From positions 3,906,001-3,970,000 of the forward strand of contig CP119311.1 in the NCBI GenBank assembly GCA_029202545.1: a DNA stretch of 64,000 bases, in the 5' to 3' direction. The notes below the pieces were generated by a model. That model made no database searches and was not told the origin of the DNA. It worked only from the letters and a program-made list of their open reading frames with translations. How positions within the stretch are numbered: position 1 is the stretch's first letter; every line of letters starts with the position of its first letter. Below, piece by piece: positions 8,383-19,100 of the stretch. The position numbers and the translations under genes are program-made. The DNA comes from Candidatus Pseudobacter hemicellulosilyticus. GTDB lineage: Bacteria > Bacteroidota > Bacteroidia > Chitinophagales > Chitinophagaceae.

Positions 8383-11300
8383 ATGCGGAAGCCAGGATTT
8401 ATAACTGCTTTTATTGTATTTTTTGCCTGCCTGTTGTTTGTCTCTGCCGGACATGCCCAGGTATCTCTTTCTTACAGACAGGCCCCGATAGCCAAAGTGT
8501 TGGCTGAAATTCAAAGACAAACCGATTACAACTTTTTTCACCGGCAGGGCGTATTGCAAAAAGCCGGCAAAGTGACCATCCAGGTTACCGATATGCCGCT
8601 GATCCAGGTACTCAACCTGATCTTCCGCGATCAGCCACTGGAATATGTGATCGATGAAAAAAATATCACTATTCGTCCCCGTGCCGGCAACGCTGCCATT
8701 CTACCACCCGCGCCACTGACCCGTTCCCTGGAAGGAAGGGTGATCAATGAGCTGGACCAGCCCGTGATCAGCGCCACTGTTCATGCCATAGCCGGGCAGC
8801 AGCATGCTGTTACCGATGCCAACGGTATTTTTGTGCTGGAAAATTTTAAACCGGGTGACAGCGTACTGATCTCCAGTATTTCCTACCAGGCACAACAACT
8901 GGCGGCCAGTCCCGGGAATTTCCTGCTGGTGCGCCTGCAGCCAAAGGTCAATGAGCTGACCGATGTTTCCGTAGTATCCTCCGGTTACCAGACCAAATCC
9001 CGCCGCCTCTCTACCGGCTCCTATGATGTCATTGGCCGGGAAAAATTGCAACGCCGCATATCCACCAATTTTATGGACCGGCTGGAAGGCATCAGCTCTT
9101 CCCTGCTGCGCAACCGCAATATTGTAGCGGGTATCAACCAGACCGAGATCAGCATCCGCGGCAGAAGCACTATCTACTCCAATGCCGAACCACTGATTGT
9201 ACTGGATAATTTTCCCTTCTATGGTCCCCTGAGCAGCATCAATCCCAACGATGTGGACAGCGTGACTATCCTCAAAGATGCCGCAGCCTCTGCCATCTGG
9301 GGCGCCTATGCTGGCAATGGCGTTATTGTGATCACCAGTAAAAAGGGTAATTACAAAATGCCGCTGAAACTGACTATGGACGCCAACGTTACGGTGGGCG
9401 ATAAACCAGATCTTTATTACCAGCCGTATATTAATTCTGCCGATCAGGTGGAACTGGAAAAACTGATGTTCGCCAATAACATTTTCAGAGGAAGGGAGAA
9501 TAATTTCAACAAGCCCGTGCTGACGGATGTGGTAGAGATACTGATCAAAAAACGGGAAGGCAAACTGACGGCAGATGAAGCTGATGCACAGCTGGAAGCC
9601 CTGAAGAAGAATGATGGAAGAGCGGACCTGGAAAAATATGTGTACCGGCATTCCATTAACCAGCAATACAGTCTTAACCTCCGTGGTGGTACGGCAAAGC
9701 AATATTATTCCGTGACAGGCGGGTATGATCATAACCTGGCCAGTCTGGTTGGGCAAAATGGTTTCCGCCGCTGGACGCTCAATGGCAGTCATACCCTGTC
9801 TATGTGGAAGCGGAAACTGGAGCTGACTACCGGTGTGCAGTATACGGGAAGTGAAAACAGGCAAAATGACAATTTTAAGTTCCTCGCGTATCCCTATCAA
9901 CGGCTGGTAGATGAGCAGGGCAATGCTGCTATTGTGCCCAATACGTACCGGAAATCTTTTATTGATACCGCGGGCAGGGGCAGGTTGCTGGACTGGACTT
10001 ACCGGCCGCTGGCGGAATCGGGACTGCCCAATAAAACCACAAGGGCCCATGATTATCGCATCAACCTGATGCTGACCTATAGAATACTGCCGGACCTGAG
10101 CGCTGAGCTGAAATACCAGTACAGCAGGACCAATACCATAGCCCGGCAATTGAATGGGATGGAGACCTTTTCAACCCGTGACCTGATCAACAAGTATACA
10201 CAGATAGGACCCAATGGGGAAGTTGTAAGGCCGATCCCACTCGGCGGCATACTGGATGAGCAGAAATATTACCTGACCGGCAAGAACTACCGCGGACAGC
10301 TCAATTATCACCGGCAATGGAATAAACATGGCCTGCAGGTGCTGGGCGGTGTTGAGGTCCGTAATGTAGAAGGGAAGAATTACCGGGAAAGGACCTATGG
10401 TTATGATGAGACAACCAGGAAAGGTCAGCCTGTAGATTATACAACCTCCTATACCATGTACTATAATACCGGAATGCAGGTAAGGATCCCTGAGATGTTC
10501 AGGGTGCCTTATGAGGGAACGGTAGCTAATTATATTTCCTGGTACATGAATGCGGACTATTCCTGGAAGAATCTCGTCTTCAGCGCCAGCGGCCGAAAAG
10601 AGGAGTCCAATATTTTCGGGGTTGAAACCAACCAGAAGGGTGTGCCCCTGTGGGCCGTAGGCGCCGCCTGGATCATCAGTGATGAAGCATTCTACAAGGC
10701 CAAATGGTTGCCTTACCTGAAACTCCGGGTCAGTGATGGCTATAGCGGGAATGTGGATCGGAATACCTATGCTTTTATCACCGCTTCCAGGGATGGGCAG
10801 AATTCTTTTGGCGCCTCCACTGCGTCTATTTCCAATCCACCCAACCCGGATCTGCGCTGGGAGAAAGTAAACATGATCAATTTTGCATTGGATTTCAAAA
10901 GTCGTAATAACCGGCTATCAGGCAGTATTGAATATTATATCCGCAACGCAAAGGACCTGATTGGTTATAGCCCCATTGATCCTACCACCGGTACTTCCGT
11001 GTTCAGGGGCAATAACGGGGAAATGAAAGGCAGAGGAATTGATGTGCTGCTCAATACCATCAACCTGAACCGAAAATTTCAATGGAAGACCAGTTTCCTG
11101 TTTAGTTACAATTATGATGAGGTGGCTACCTATGAGGAGCAGCAGGCTTCTATTTCCTATTATTATAATTCGGCTTTATTGAATCCGCTCCCGGATAAAC
11201 CGCTTTATTCAGTGTATAGTGTTAAATGGGGTGGGCTGGATCCGCAGAATGGCGATCCTGTCGGGTTCCTGAATGGCAGCAGAAGCAAGGATTATTCAGC

Positions 11301-11835
11301 AATCATGAATTCCAACAAATTAGACGACCTGATCTATAATGGTCCTGTCAATCCTGTTTACTTTGCCAGTGTGCTGAATAGCTTTTCCTGGAAGAATTTT
11401 GAACTCTCCTTTAATATCATCTGGAAAGCTGGTCATTATTTCAGAAGACCTTCCATTCACTATTCAAACTATTTTACCATCAATGCCAATGCGCATCCGG
11501 ATATTGTGCAACGCTGGAAGGAAAAAGGAGATGAGGCGCATACCAATGTGCCGAGTATCAGATTTCCGGCAGATGCCAACCGTGATACTTATTACAATTA
11601 TTCGGAAATACTGGTGGAGAAAGGTGATCTGCTGCGTTTGCAGGACATGGGACTTTCTTACAGGTTCATGGACAGGCGGGTTGGTAAATTGCCTGTTGAA
11701 GGGATCAGATTGTATACCTATGTGAACAATATCGGTTTATTGTGGAGGGCTAATGACAAAGGCATTGACCCGGATTTTGTGCAGGGATACCCGGACCCTT
11801 TAACAGTGTCTGTAGGTATGAAGATCGATTTGTAA
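8383..11835 (+). CDS. SusC/RagA family TonB-linked outer membrane protein (locus 1)
   Basis: Outer-membrane TonB-dependent transporter that should form the barrel of a SusCD pair with the next gene. The 1150 residues comprise a signal peptide ending near GHAQ (about 26), an STN signalling domain (about 27-100, YRQAPIAKVLAEIQRQTDYNFF), a carboxypeptidase-regulatory-like beta-sandwich (LEGRVINELDQPVISATV, about 112-190), a plug domain (IRGRSTIYSNAEPLIVLDN and DVDSVTILKDAAASAIWGAYAGNGVIVITSK), and the barrel. The STN domain is consistent with signalling through FecR. No hydrolase follows in this locus, so the substrate cannot be guessed. Confidence 0.96.
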   Translation: MRKPGFITAFIVFFACLLFVSAGHAQVSLSYRQAPIAKVLAEIQRQTDYNFFHRQGVLQKAGKVTIQVTDMPLIQVLNLIFRDQPLEYVIDEKNITIRPRAGNAAILPPAPLTRSLEGRVINELDQPVISATVHAIAGQQHAVTDANGIFVLENFKPGDSVLISSISYQAQQLAASPGNFLLVRLQPKVNELTDVSVVSSGYQTKSRRLSTGSYDVIGREKLQRRISTNFMDRLEGISSSLLRNRNIVAGINQTEISIRGRSTIYSNAEPLIVLDNFPFYGPLSSINPNDVDSVTILKDAAASAIWGAYAGNGVIVITSKKGNYKMPLKLTMDANVTVGDKPDLYYQPYINSADQVELEKLMFANNIFRGRENNFNKPVLTDVVEILIKKREGKLTADEADAQLEALKKNDGRADLEKYVYRHSINQQYSLNLRGGTAKQYYSVTGGYDHNLASLVGQNGFRRWTLNGSHTLSMWKRKLELTTGVQYTGSENRQNDNFKFLAYPYQRLVDEQGNAAIVPNTYRKSFIDTAGRGRLLDWTYRPLAESGLPNKTTRAHDYRINLMLTYRILPDLSAELKYQYSRTNTIARQLNGMETFSTRDLINKYTQIGPNGEVVRPIPLGGILDEQKYYLTGKNYRGQLNYHRQWNKHGLQVLGGVEVRNVEGKNYRERTYGYDETTRKGQPVDYTTSYTMYYNTGMQVRIPEMFRVPYEGTVANYISWYMNADYSWKNLVFSASGRKEESNIFGVETNQKGVPLWAVGAAWIISDEAFYKAKWLPYLKLRVSDGYSGNVDRNTYAFITASRDGQNSFGASTASISNPPNPDLRWEKVNMINFALDFKSRNNRLSGSIEYYIRNAKDLIGYSPIDPTTGTSVFRGNNGEMKGRGIDVLLNTINLNRKFQWKTSFLFSYNYDEVATYEEQQASISYYYNSALLNPLPDKPLYSVYSVKWGGLDPQNGDPVGFLNGSRSKDYSAIMNSNKLDDLIYNGPVNPVYFASVLNSFSWKNFELSFNIIWKAGHYFRRPSIHYSNYFTINANAHPDIVQRWKEKGDEAHTNVPSIRFPADANRDTYYNYSEILVEKGDLLRLQDMGLSYRFMDRRVGKLPVEGIRLYTYVNNIGLLWRANDKGIDPDFVQGYPDPLTVSVGMKIDL

Positions 11836-11843
11836 ATCATTAA

Positions 11844-13232
11844 ATGAATATTATGCATTTGCTTCGTTGCTGCCTGGGATTGTTCCTGATTGCTGTGAGT
11901 ACAGGAAGCTGCAGTAAGAAAGAGTTCCTGGATGAAAAGCCTACTACGGATGTTTTCATTCCGGGCACACTGGAAGATTTTTATGCCTTGCTGGATAACG
12001 ACGCTATTATGGCGGAAGCGCCGATACTGGGTGAAGCATCTGCGGATAATTATTACCTGAATGATCTCTTCTGGCAAAGCATGCGGCCCAGGGAAAGGAA
12101 TGCCTATATCTGGGCGTCGGATATCTTTGACCATGAAGGAAAGATTGACGATTGGGTAATTCCTTATAGAATGGTCTTTTATACCAATGTAGTGCTGGAA
12201 GGCCTGGAAAAAGTACCGGTGACCAGTGCAAATCAGCAGGATCATAATATGGTGAAAGGCATGGCCCATTTTTTCCGGGCATTTGCTTTTTATAACCTGG
12301 CTTCTATTTTTGCAAAGGAATATGATGCGGCTACAGCAGGCGCCGACCTGGGCATTCCCCTGCGGCTGGATACGGAAGTGGATAAGATCTCTGTACGGGC
12401 TACTGTGCAGCAGACCTATGATCAGATACTGGAGGACATGCAGCTGGCCAAAGAACTGTTGCCGGTGGAGATTGCCTGGAGTAACCGCAACAGACCCACA
12501 AAGCCTGCAGCTTTTGCCCTGCTTGCCCGTATACACCTGTCCATGCGGCAATATGAGAAAGCGGGTGAATACGCCGCCAGCAGCCTGGACCTGTACAATG
12601 AGCTGATCGATTTTGATACGGTAAGCCGTACAGCCATACTCCCTTTCGCACCCGGTAACAGAGAGGTCCTGTTCCAGAACAGGTTATCCTCCACTTCAGA
12701 AGTTTTACGGGGGATCGCTTCCATGGATTGCGTAGTAGACACTAATCTTTATGCTTCCTATACAGCCAATGACCTGCGCAAGGATATATTCTATTATACC
12801 AATACCCTGGGTCAGATCAATGCCAAAGGAAATTTGTCGGGAACAATATTTTCATTTGCAGGGCTGGCTACAGATGAAATGTACCTGGTCCGCGCTGAAT
12901 GCCTGGCCAGGGCAGAGCAAACGAATGCAGCTATGCAAATGCTCAATGCCTTGCTGATCCACCGCTGGAAGGCCAATACGTTTGTGCCGTTGACAGCAGC
13001 TTCACCCTCGGAAGCACTGGATCGTATCCTTGTAGAAAGAAGAAAGGAAATGCCCTACAGAGGCGTGCGCTGGACAGACCTGAAACGTCTGAATAAAGAA
13101 GGCCGGAACATTGTATTGACCAGGAAAATTGATAACGTTATTTACACATTGCAGCCCAATAGCCCATTGTATGTGCTGCCCATTCCTCCCGATGTGCTGA
13201 ATTTTTCCGATATGCCGGATAATCCCCGTTGA
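11844..13232 (+). CDS. RagB/SusD family nutrient-uptake lipoprotein (locus 1)
   Basis: Surface lipoprotein that caps the SusC barrel and binds substrate. It has 462 residues with a lipobox STGSC (Cys23) followed by KKEFLDEKPTTD, the usual SusD beginning. TPR-like helices include MVKGMAHFFRAFAFYNLASIFA and PAAFALLARIHLSMRQYEKA. The C-terminus has the family's ILVERRKEMPYRGVRWTDLKRLN and a final VLPIPPDVL. It starts 8 bp after the SusC stop, so the pair is co-transcribed. It is slightly shorter than typical SusD proteins (about 500). Confidence 0.95.
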   Translation: MNIMHLLRCCLGLFLIAVSTGSCSKKEFLDEKPTTDVFIPGTLEDFYALLDNDAIMAEAPILGEASADNYYLNDLFWQSMRPRERNAYIWASDIFDHEGKIDDWVIPYRMVFYTNVVLEGLEKVPVTSANQQDHNMVKGMAHFFRAFAFYNLASIFAKEYDAATAGADLGIPLRLDTEVDKISVRATVQQTYDQILEDMQLAKELLPVEIAWSNRNRPTKPAAFALLARIHLSMRQYEKAGEYAASSLDLYNELIDFDTVSRTAILPFAPGNREVLFQNRLSSTSEVLRGIASMDCVVDTNLYASYTANDLRKDIFYYTNTLGQINAKGNLSGTIFSFAGLATDEMYLVRAECLARAEQTNAAMQMLNALLIHRWKANTFVPLTAASPSEALDRILVERRKEMPYRGVRWTDLKRLNKEGRNIVLTRKIDNVIYTLQPNSPLYVLPIPPDVLNFSDMPDNPR

Positions 13233-13646
13233 TGGTAATCGATAAAAAAACAAGTCCCCCCGAAGAAACGGGAGGACTGTACTAATCAAATACCATTAAC
13301 CATTAAACCTTATCCTATGAAAGCATGAATTTAGGACTTTTTGTGAAATCCCAAAAATTTCTTGGTGCATCCCGGAAAATAATTAGTGAAGAATTGTCTC
13401 TAAGACAAGTACAAGCTGTTCATGCTGATCACTAAAGAACAGTTGTAAGCCTGTTTATAAACGGATTAAATTTTGAATTCTTGATCTGTATTAAGAGCGG
13501 CGTAAGCGCAAAGTGCCAGTTGCTCTGCGGTGTTTTCTGCCAACAGCTGCAACAGACAAAAAAAATTGCCGCACAACCAGGTTGTAAAATTTTTACCTGT
13601 TTGCGCGGCAATAGCGTGTCCTTTGCAATATTATAAGCTCAATTCC
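13233..13646. other. 414-bp gap after SusD 1: leader-like box, hairpins, no gene
   Basis: This stretch holds no credible gene. It has an imperfect hairpin, AGTCCCCCCG (13253-13262) with CGGGAGGACT (13269-13278), flanked on its left by a run of seven A's, which would be a poly-U tract on a minus-strand transcript. A box at 13291-13318 (CCATTAACCATTAAACC..ATCCTA) closely resembles 8153-8178 in the SusC 1 leader. The terminator of the minus-strand DUF6520 gene is at its right end. Confidence 0.55.
13557..13612 (-). terminator. Intrinsic terminator downstream of the DUF6520 gene (minus strand)
   Basis: ATTGCCGC (13565-13572) pairs with GCGGCAAT (13605-13612), continued by CAA/TTG and CAGGT/ACCTG with two mismatches, to make a long stem. 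On the minus strand the stem is followed by eight T's (the A-run 13558-13565 on plus). It lies 34 bp after the stop of the minus-strand small gene. Confidence 0.8.
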
Positions 13647-13931
13647 TTATTTCTCCGGAGCTATACCGCTCCTGCGGCCAATCAATGAAGTATAAACGCC
13701 CAGTCTGCAGGATTGCATTTCACCATTGTTCTCAATCCATGTGCAGGTGGATTGGGGGCCGGTATTACAATAATAGGTTACGCCATAAGTTCCGGCAGTT
13801 TTCCAGCCGCCAGTTCCGTTCGGAACCCATTGTACAGAATTCTCGCAGTTCCAACAAGGTGCGGAAGCCGCTGCGCCGGCAACAGCAGTGACAATAGCCA
13901 CTGTGAGGAGAGTTGCTTTCAGTTTTTTCAT
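13647..13931 (-). CDS. DUF6520 family small secreted cysteine-containing protein
   Basis: A 94-residue secreted protein of the DUF6520 family, whose function is unknown. I chose ATG 13931 (MKKLKATLLTVAIV), because it gives a clean signal peptide ending after AAASA; the upstream in-frame start only adds a tail. The mature part has five cysteines (CWNC, YYC, STC, QSC) and Gly/Thr/Trp-rich segments such as GTGGWKTAG typical of this family. A strong terminator follows it. The upstream minus-strand gene is a MauE/DoxX-like membrane protein, the usual neighbour of DUF6520 genes in Bacteroidota, so the membrane protein may assist disulfide formation. That link is inference. Confidence 0.75.
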   Translation of the reverse strand: MKKLKATLLTVAIVTAVAGAAASAPCWNCENSVQWVPNGTGGWKTAGTYGVTYYCNTGPQSTCTWIENNGEMQSCRLGVYTSLIGRRSGIAPEK

Positions 13932-14190
13932 ACAATTGTTTTTGAGCAAGTATACGATTGCCTGCACTTATTGATTACCCAACAACCGGCGACAGGCATT
14001 AGCCGGCTATTGGTAGTAGTATTCCTGTCTGTGCCTTTCAGCACACAGGCAGTTTTATTTCCCGTTTTGTAAAGAAGAACTTGAATAAGGATAGTTCAGC
14101 GGCACTTTTCCATAATGCAGCAAAATCGTTTTAGGAAGGTAATAATGGATAAGGTGGGCAGTAAAGATGCTGCAACCAGCCATGGGCTGA

Positions 14191-14637
14191 TCAGAGAGCC
14201 ACTGATACAGGGGAGATAACGGAGACCTGTTTATGCTTTTGCAAAAGCATGCCTGCAAGTGACAAAGCCAGCAACAAGCCGTTCAGCAGCAATTGCTGTG
14301 ACCAGCTGAAACTCTTGATCACTCCTGCACAGGAGCAGGGTATCCGGTTAAACACATTGCCCAGAATAAGGACAATATATACCGAAAAAACAGACAGCAA
14401 TACAAAGGAAGCCTGGAATGCACGCAGCCTCGTTCGTTCAAATAAAAGGCCGGTGGCAATGAGCAGCATGCTGGCAGGGATCAGCCAGCGTAACCAGGGT
14501 GTAAATCCATTGGAGAAGGGCTGGTTATTGAGGTCTCCGGTAAATGTCTTGAATGCGAGGAACTGACTAAGGGCTGCATAAAGAAATAAGAGTACGAGCA
14601 ACGAGGCCGATGTTTCAAGAAGGACCTTTTTTTTCAT
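14191..14637 (-). CDS. MauE/DoxX-like redox-associated membrane protein
   Basis: A 148-residue integral membrane protein with four predicted helices (about residues 7-28, 50-66, 75-95 and 110-132). It contains NRIPCSCAGVIKSFSW between helices three and four; the Cys-Ser-Cys pair after Pro is the signature of the MauE/DoxX redox-associated group, related to the protein needed for disulfide-rich methylamine dehydrogenase subunits. It lies 259 bp upstream of, and in the same orientation as, the Cys-containing DUF6520 gene. ATG 14637 follows AT-rich DNA. A redox role is inferred from the family and context, not shown. Confidence 0.78.
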   Translation of the reverse strand: MKKKVLLETSASLLVLLFLYAALSQFLAFKTFTGDLNNQPFSNGFTPWLRWLIPASMLLIATGLLFERTRLRAFQASFVLLSVFSVYIVLILGNVFNRIPCSCAGVIKSFSWSQQLLLNGLLLALSLAGMLLQKHKQVSVISPVSVAL

Positions 14638-15063
14638 AACAATTGTATACTTTGGGTCATGGTTCTAAATACGTGTCCAAAGCGGAAAACCGTCATGCAG
14701 ATTTCACGCCAACATATTTATAACTGCAAGGTTTGTTGGGAAACCAGGTACAGTATGATTGCTATTTTCTGCTCTTAGCTTTGATCTCCTGATAACTTTG
14801 GATGTATTTCCTGTGATTAGTAGATGGGATAAGGCGACTTCAGAGCCAGGAAACCAAATATTGTTATGAATAAGCGCTTTGCACTTTCAGGATCAAAAGT
14901 TAACTAAATATACCTCATTTAGCTTTTCATGACCTGCTTTATTTCGTTAAAGTTTATTTGGAATCAACACTTTATGATACCCGAATCAGTACATTTATTA
15001 AAGGTCGGATACCTAATTCAATGATAGTTAAAGTTACAACTTAGAAATGTTCCGGCAGCAGGA
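14638..15063. other. 426-bp A/T-rich gap with no gene
   Basis: Between the start of the MauE-like gene and the stop of the SprF-like gene, both on the minus strand. It must contain the MauE-gene promoter. I found no open frame with coding character, no tRNA and no clear inverted repeat. GC is visibly lower than in neighbouring genes. Confidence 0.6.
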
Positions 15064-16179
15064 TCAGAAAAATACCCAGGGATACCGCACCGGACAATCC
15101 ACACTCCGGCATTCCGCCTTGCCATTAAAATTACGCTCATACAATAATCCGCCTTCCATACTGCCCTTGGTATGTCTGATGCCCGGTCTGCTCAGTTCCG
15201 CCTCATAACTGAAGCCCGTATTGAACCGCGCAGCCGCATCCCCATTGTAATGGTTCTTCACAGTACCCAGCTTCAACGTAATGCCGATATTGATAGTATG
15301 GTTCTCTGTAAAGCCCCAGTTCTGCCCCGAGCCAAAATTGTTCCGGTACCAGAGGCCGCCGCCTATTACCCACCCGGGAAACTCAAAAAGGCTGCCCACT
15401 ACCAGGCTGTTGCTGACACCCTGCTGCTGGTATATGATGGTGGGCTTCACCAGTATCCGGTCGTCTGCCACATCCATATCCGGCGGACTATTGATATAAC
15501 TCAGATGGAAAGTATACCTGCGCGGCAGGCGGCTGTCGTCCCCGCTGCCCAGTAAGCCGTTCACCGGCTCATTGACATGCTGCCAGGCTGCTCCACCCAT
15601 TATGTTCTTATAACAGAACACCATGCCCACGGACATATCCAGGTAGGTCTTGTTGCCCGACTGGAACAATTCAAACTGCGAAGGCATACCTATTGGCCCG
15701 TTCACATCTATCTGGTCCGGGAATAGTAGTTTGTTGCGGTTGGCATTGCGGGTGCCCAACCCGCCCTGGAAGGCTACATTCACATACCAGTCCCGGCAGT
15801 TCACTTCATCTGATCCAAAGTCCTTGGCAAAGAGCAGGTAAGCCTGCGAGGTTTTCAGGTAGCCTTCATCAAAGCGGTTGGCCATTAACCCCAGGCTCAT
15901 CTTAGGTCCGGAAAAATAATAATCTGCGTTGGCATTGTAGCTCTGCAACGGCGCCTGCAGGTTCACCCACTGCACCCTGCTGTTGACCGTAGCACGGAAC
16001 TCATTCTTTCCTGTTCCCGTAAATGCAGGGTTAAGGTACACCGGTGAGTACTGGAACTGCGTAAATAAGGGATCCTGCGCCAGCGCAACCTGCTGCCAGC
16101 CGGTCCACAATATCATCAATAGCAACAGCCCGGACTTTTTCAGTCTGCCCCACTGCCTGTTCACTGATTCTCTATGCAT
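15064..16179 (-). CDS. PorP/SprF family type IX secretion system membrane protein
   Basis: Outer-membrane barrel of the PorP/SprF family, which works with type IX secretion in export or surface anchoring of the large adhesin encoded next to it. The 371 residues have a signal peptide ending at VALAQ (about 35), followed by the family's opening DPLFTQFQYSPVYLNPAFTG. Barrel-like repeats follow, including SLGLMANRFDEGYL, VGMVFCYKNIMGGAAWQH and WVIGGGLWYRNNFG. It begins 20 bp after the stop of the type-B sorted protein in the same direction, the SprB-SprF type pairing. Confidence 0.92.
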   Translation of the reverse strand: MHRESVNRQWGRLKKSGLLLLMILWTGWQQVALAQDPLFTQFQYSPVYLNPAFTGTGKNEFRATVNSRVQWVNLQAPLQSYNANADYYFSGPKMSLGLMANRFDEGYLKTSQAYLLFAKDFGSDEVNCRDWYVNVAFQGGLGTRNANRNKLLFPDQIDVNGPIGMPSQFELFQSGNKTYLDMSVGMVFCYKNIMGGAAWQHVNEPVNGLLGSGDDSRLPRRYTFHLSYINSPPDMDVADDRILVKPTIIYQQQGVSNSLVVGSLFEFPGWVIGGGLWYRNNFGSGQNWGFTENHTINIGITLKLGTVKNHYNGDAAARFNTGFSYEAELSRPGIRHTKGSMEGGLLYERNFNGKAECRSVDCPVRYPWVFF

Positions 16180-16199
16180 ACAGTCTCTTTTGTTGGTTG

Positions 16200-19100
16200 T
16201 TAACGGAAAAGGGTTACGTTCCCGAAATATTTACTGGCCCCGCCATTGTAGGACATCCCATTCCAGGGCCTGCCGTTCTCAAATTCAATTGCTGCGATCT
16301 TCCAGGTATAGGCATCCTGCGGCAAGGGTTTGCCGGTATTCATGTAACTGCCATTCCAGGCTACTTTGGGACTGCCATCGCTATTCAGTTCTTTTGTTTC
16401 AAATACGATCTTTCCCCAGGCGTCAAAGACCTGCAGGTGGTACCTGACCATACCCAGACCTTTCAGCTTGAAGGTCCGCAGTTCAGGATGGGCGCTGTTG
16501 GGATAAAATGCATTGGGTATCACCAGGGAACCGGGTACCGGCACAATGGTCACATTGACGGAATCACGGGCAGCACAACCGGTGTTCCTGTCCAGCACGG
16601 ACAACAGCACTTTGAAATTCCCGGTGCGTTTATAATCGTAGCTGACCTGCCTTCCGTTCAGCGGTGCTGCGGCAGGATCACCTACCTGCCAGGTATGGGC
16701 TTCGCCCGGCGTTTCCGGGGATACGTCTGTAAACGTGAACTGGTATTTGGGTTCCCGCTGGATAGTGGAAGGGCTCACCGCTATCTGCGGAGCAGGCAAG
16801 GCTTTGATCAGCACCTGTCCCTCCGGCGAACGGTCCTGGCAGCCACCGGCATTTTCAGCCACTACAAATACCTGGAAGGGTATATCAGCAGGGCTGTTCC
16901 GGTCCGCCAGGAAACGATGCGCCAGTTGCGCACCACTGCCCACTACCTGGCCGTTCACATACCAGGTATATTGAAGGGCGCTGGTACCGTTCTGGGCCGC
17001 CGTTGCCTGGAAACGGATGCTGCTGTCGTGGTTACAGGTGCTGACCAGGGCCGGCGAAAGCCTGACATCCCGGACGCCATCCTGTACGGTGATCAGGGTA
17101 GCAGAAGAATAGGCCGGCGCGCAAAGACCGCTCTGCACAACGGCGCGATACCAGGTGCTGGTGGCAAGATTGGCATAGTTGTATACAGGCAAGGTGGACA
17201 ATACACTGTTCCAGCTCTGGCCGCCGTTCACTGATTGCTCCCAGCGCAATATTTCGCCATGATGGCCGGTCAGGGTGACGGCGCCACTATTGTTGCCCGG
17301 GCAAACGGCGGCGGGCCCATTGGTTCGTCCCCCAATACTTGGCTGCGCTACTGTAGCGGTGACGGACCCGCTGGCGCTGCAACCATTGATGGTAATGCTC
17401 ACTTCATACAGCCCGCTATGGACAGCTCGGGCATTGGGAATAGACGGACTGGCCAGGTTGCTCGTAAATCCTTCGGGGCCCGTCCAGGCATAACGGGCGC
17501 TGCCCTGTGCCGTAGCACGGGCCGATAACAATAAGGTATTGCCGCTGCAGATAGCGCCATTGCTTTCCGCGATCACGGAAAATGGTGGTGTGTCAGGCAG
17601 GGTAAATGGTCCCGCAGGCGCTGAAGTACAACCGCCCAGTCCTACCGTCACCTGGCTGTATACGCCTGCCCGCAGCCCGGCGATCATGAGTTGCCCATCC
17701 GGAGCGGATTGTGCATTGACTGCCGGCTGCTGCTGGCCATCGCGCATATACAGTACCGTATATAAGGTCTGTGGTTGCAGGCCGGTCAGTACCAGGATGC
17801 CGGTAGCGCTGCTGCAACCTATCGGATTGATGAAAGAGCTGCCGGTGATCACCGGCACGGGCCTGATGCTGACAGTAGTGCTGGCGTCAGGCGAACCACA
17901 GTTGCCGGTGACCGATTGGATACGGACGGTATACAATCCATTCAATGCTGTGCCGGCATTGGGCAGCACCGGATTCTGCAGCGTGCTGCCAAATCCGTTC
18001 GGGCCCGACCAGGACCAGCTGACTGCCCCTGCAAATCCGGTGCTGGCACTGAGTTGAAGGTCCTGGCCAAGGCATACGGAATGGCTGGCGCTCACCTGCG
18101 GCGCATCCGGTCGCGGGTGTACCAGGGCCCTTACTTCTGCCGGTGCGGAAGTGCAGCCATTCAGTGTGACGGTAACCCGGTATACGCCGCTATGCGCTGG
18201 GATGGCCGTATTGATAATAGGGTTGGGTTGACTGCTGCTGAAATTGCCGGGGCCCGACCAGCTCCAGCTGACGCCGGACTGGGGATGACTGGCCGCCAGC
18301 GAGAGTGTATTGCCCGCACACAGTTCCGGGTCCGGCCCCGCCACAGGCGCTGCCGGCGGGTTGGGATCGCTGAGTACAAAGGGACCAACTGTATTGGAGT
18401 GGCAGCCGCTGTTGCTGACGCTGATATCGGCATAAGTGCCGGCCGTCAGGTTGCTGATGCTGATAACGCCACTGCTGCTGGCAGTCAGGGACAGCGTAAG
18501 GGGCGAACCCCCATTTTTCGTGTACTGAACAGCATAAGTGACGCCTGCCACCAATCCCTGCAAGCGGATGGAGCCGGTGGCCGAGGCGCAATTGACCGGA
18601 TCCTGCAGCTGCTGGCCGCTGATCACCGGGATAGCAGATACAGTAACGGTGATGGATACACGTTTACTTTCGCATTGTGTGGTATTGTTCACCTGGCTGA
18701 CATAATATACCGTAGTACCAATGCTGCCGGTATTGGGCGTTGGTAATACAGTGCTGCCTGTACCTCCTGTTGCGGTGCTGAACCATTGCAGGCTATGTCC
18801 CGGCGATACCGTAGCCTGGAGGGGCAGCGCTGTTTCCAGGTGGCAGTAGCTCACCGGGGTAGTCACCACCGGAGCGGCCGGCTGCGGATGCACCGTGATG
18901 GTAAAGGTCTTACTGACCGGGCAATTATTGGCTGTTGCTGTCACAGTGATGGTAGCAGTAATGCTGGCGCCTGTGGTATTGCTGCTGACAAAGGACCCGA
19001 TATTCCCGTTGCCACTGGCGGGCAGGCCAATGGCAGGGTGGCTGTTGGTCCAGCGGATCACCGTATTGGGCGTGGTGCTGGTAAGGGCCAGTGTGCCGCT

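Noticed and set aside
13253..13278. Hairpin after SusD 1 as its plus-strand terminator
   Set aside because: The T-run is on the wrong side for the plus strand (A-run to the left). It may serve a minus-strand transcript or belong to the leader-like box, so no terminator was assigned.
14055..14258. 67-codon minus-strand frame between the MauE-like and DUF6520 genes
   Set aside because: It overlaps the 3' end of the MauE-like gene in another frame, has no signal peptide or family features, and has untypical composition.
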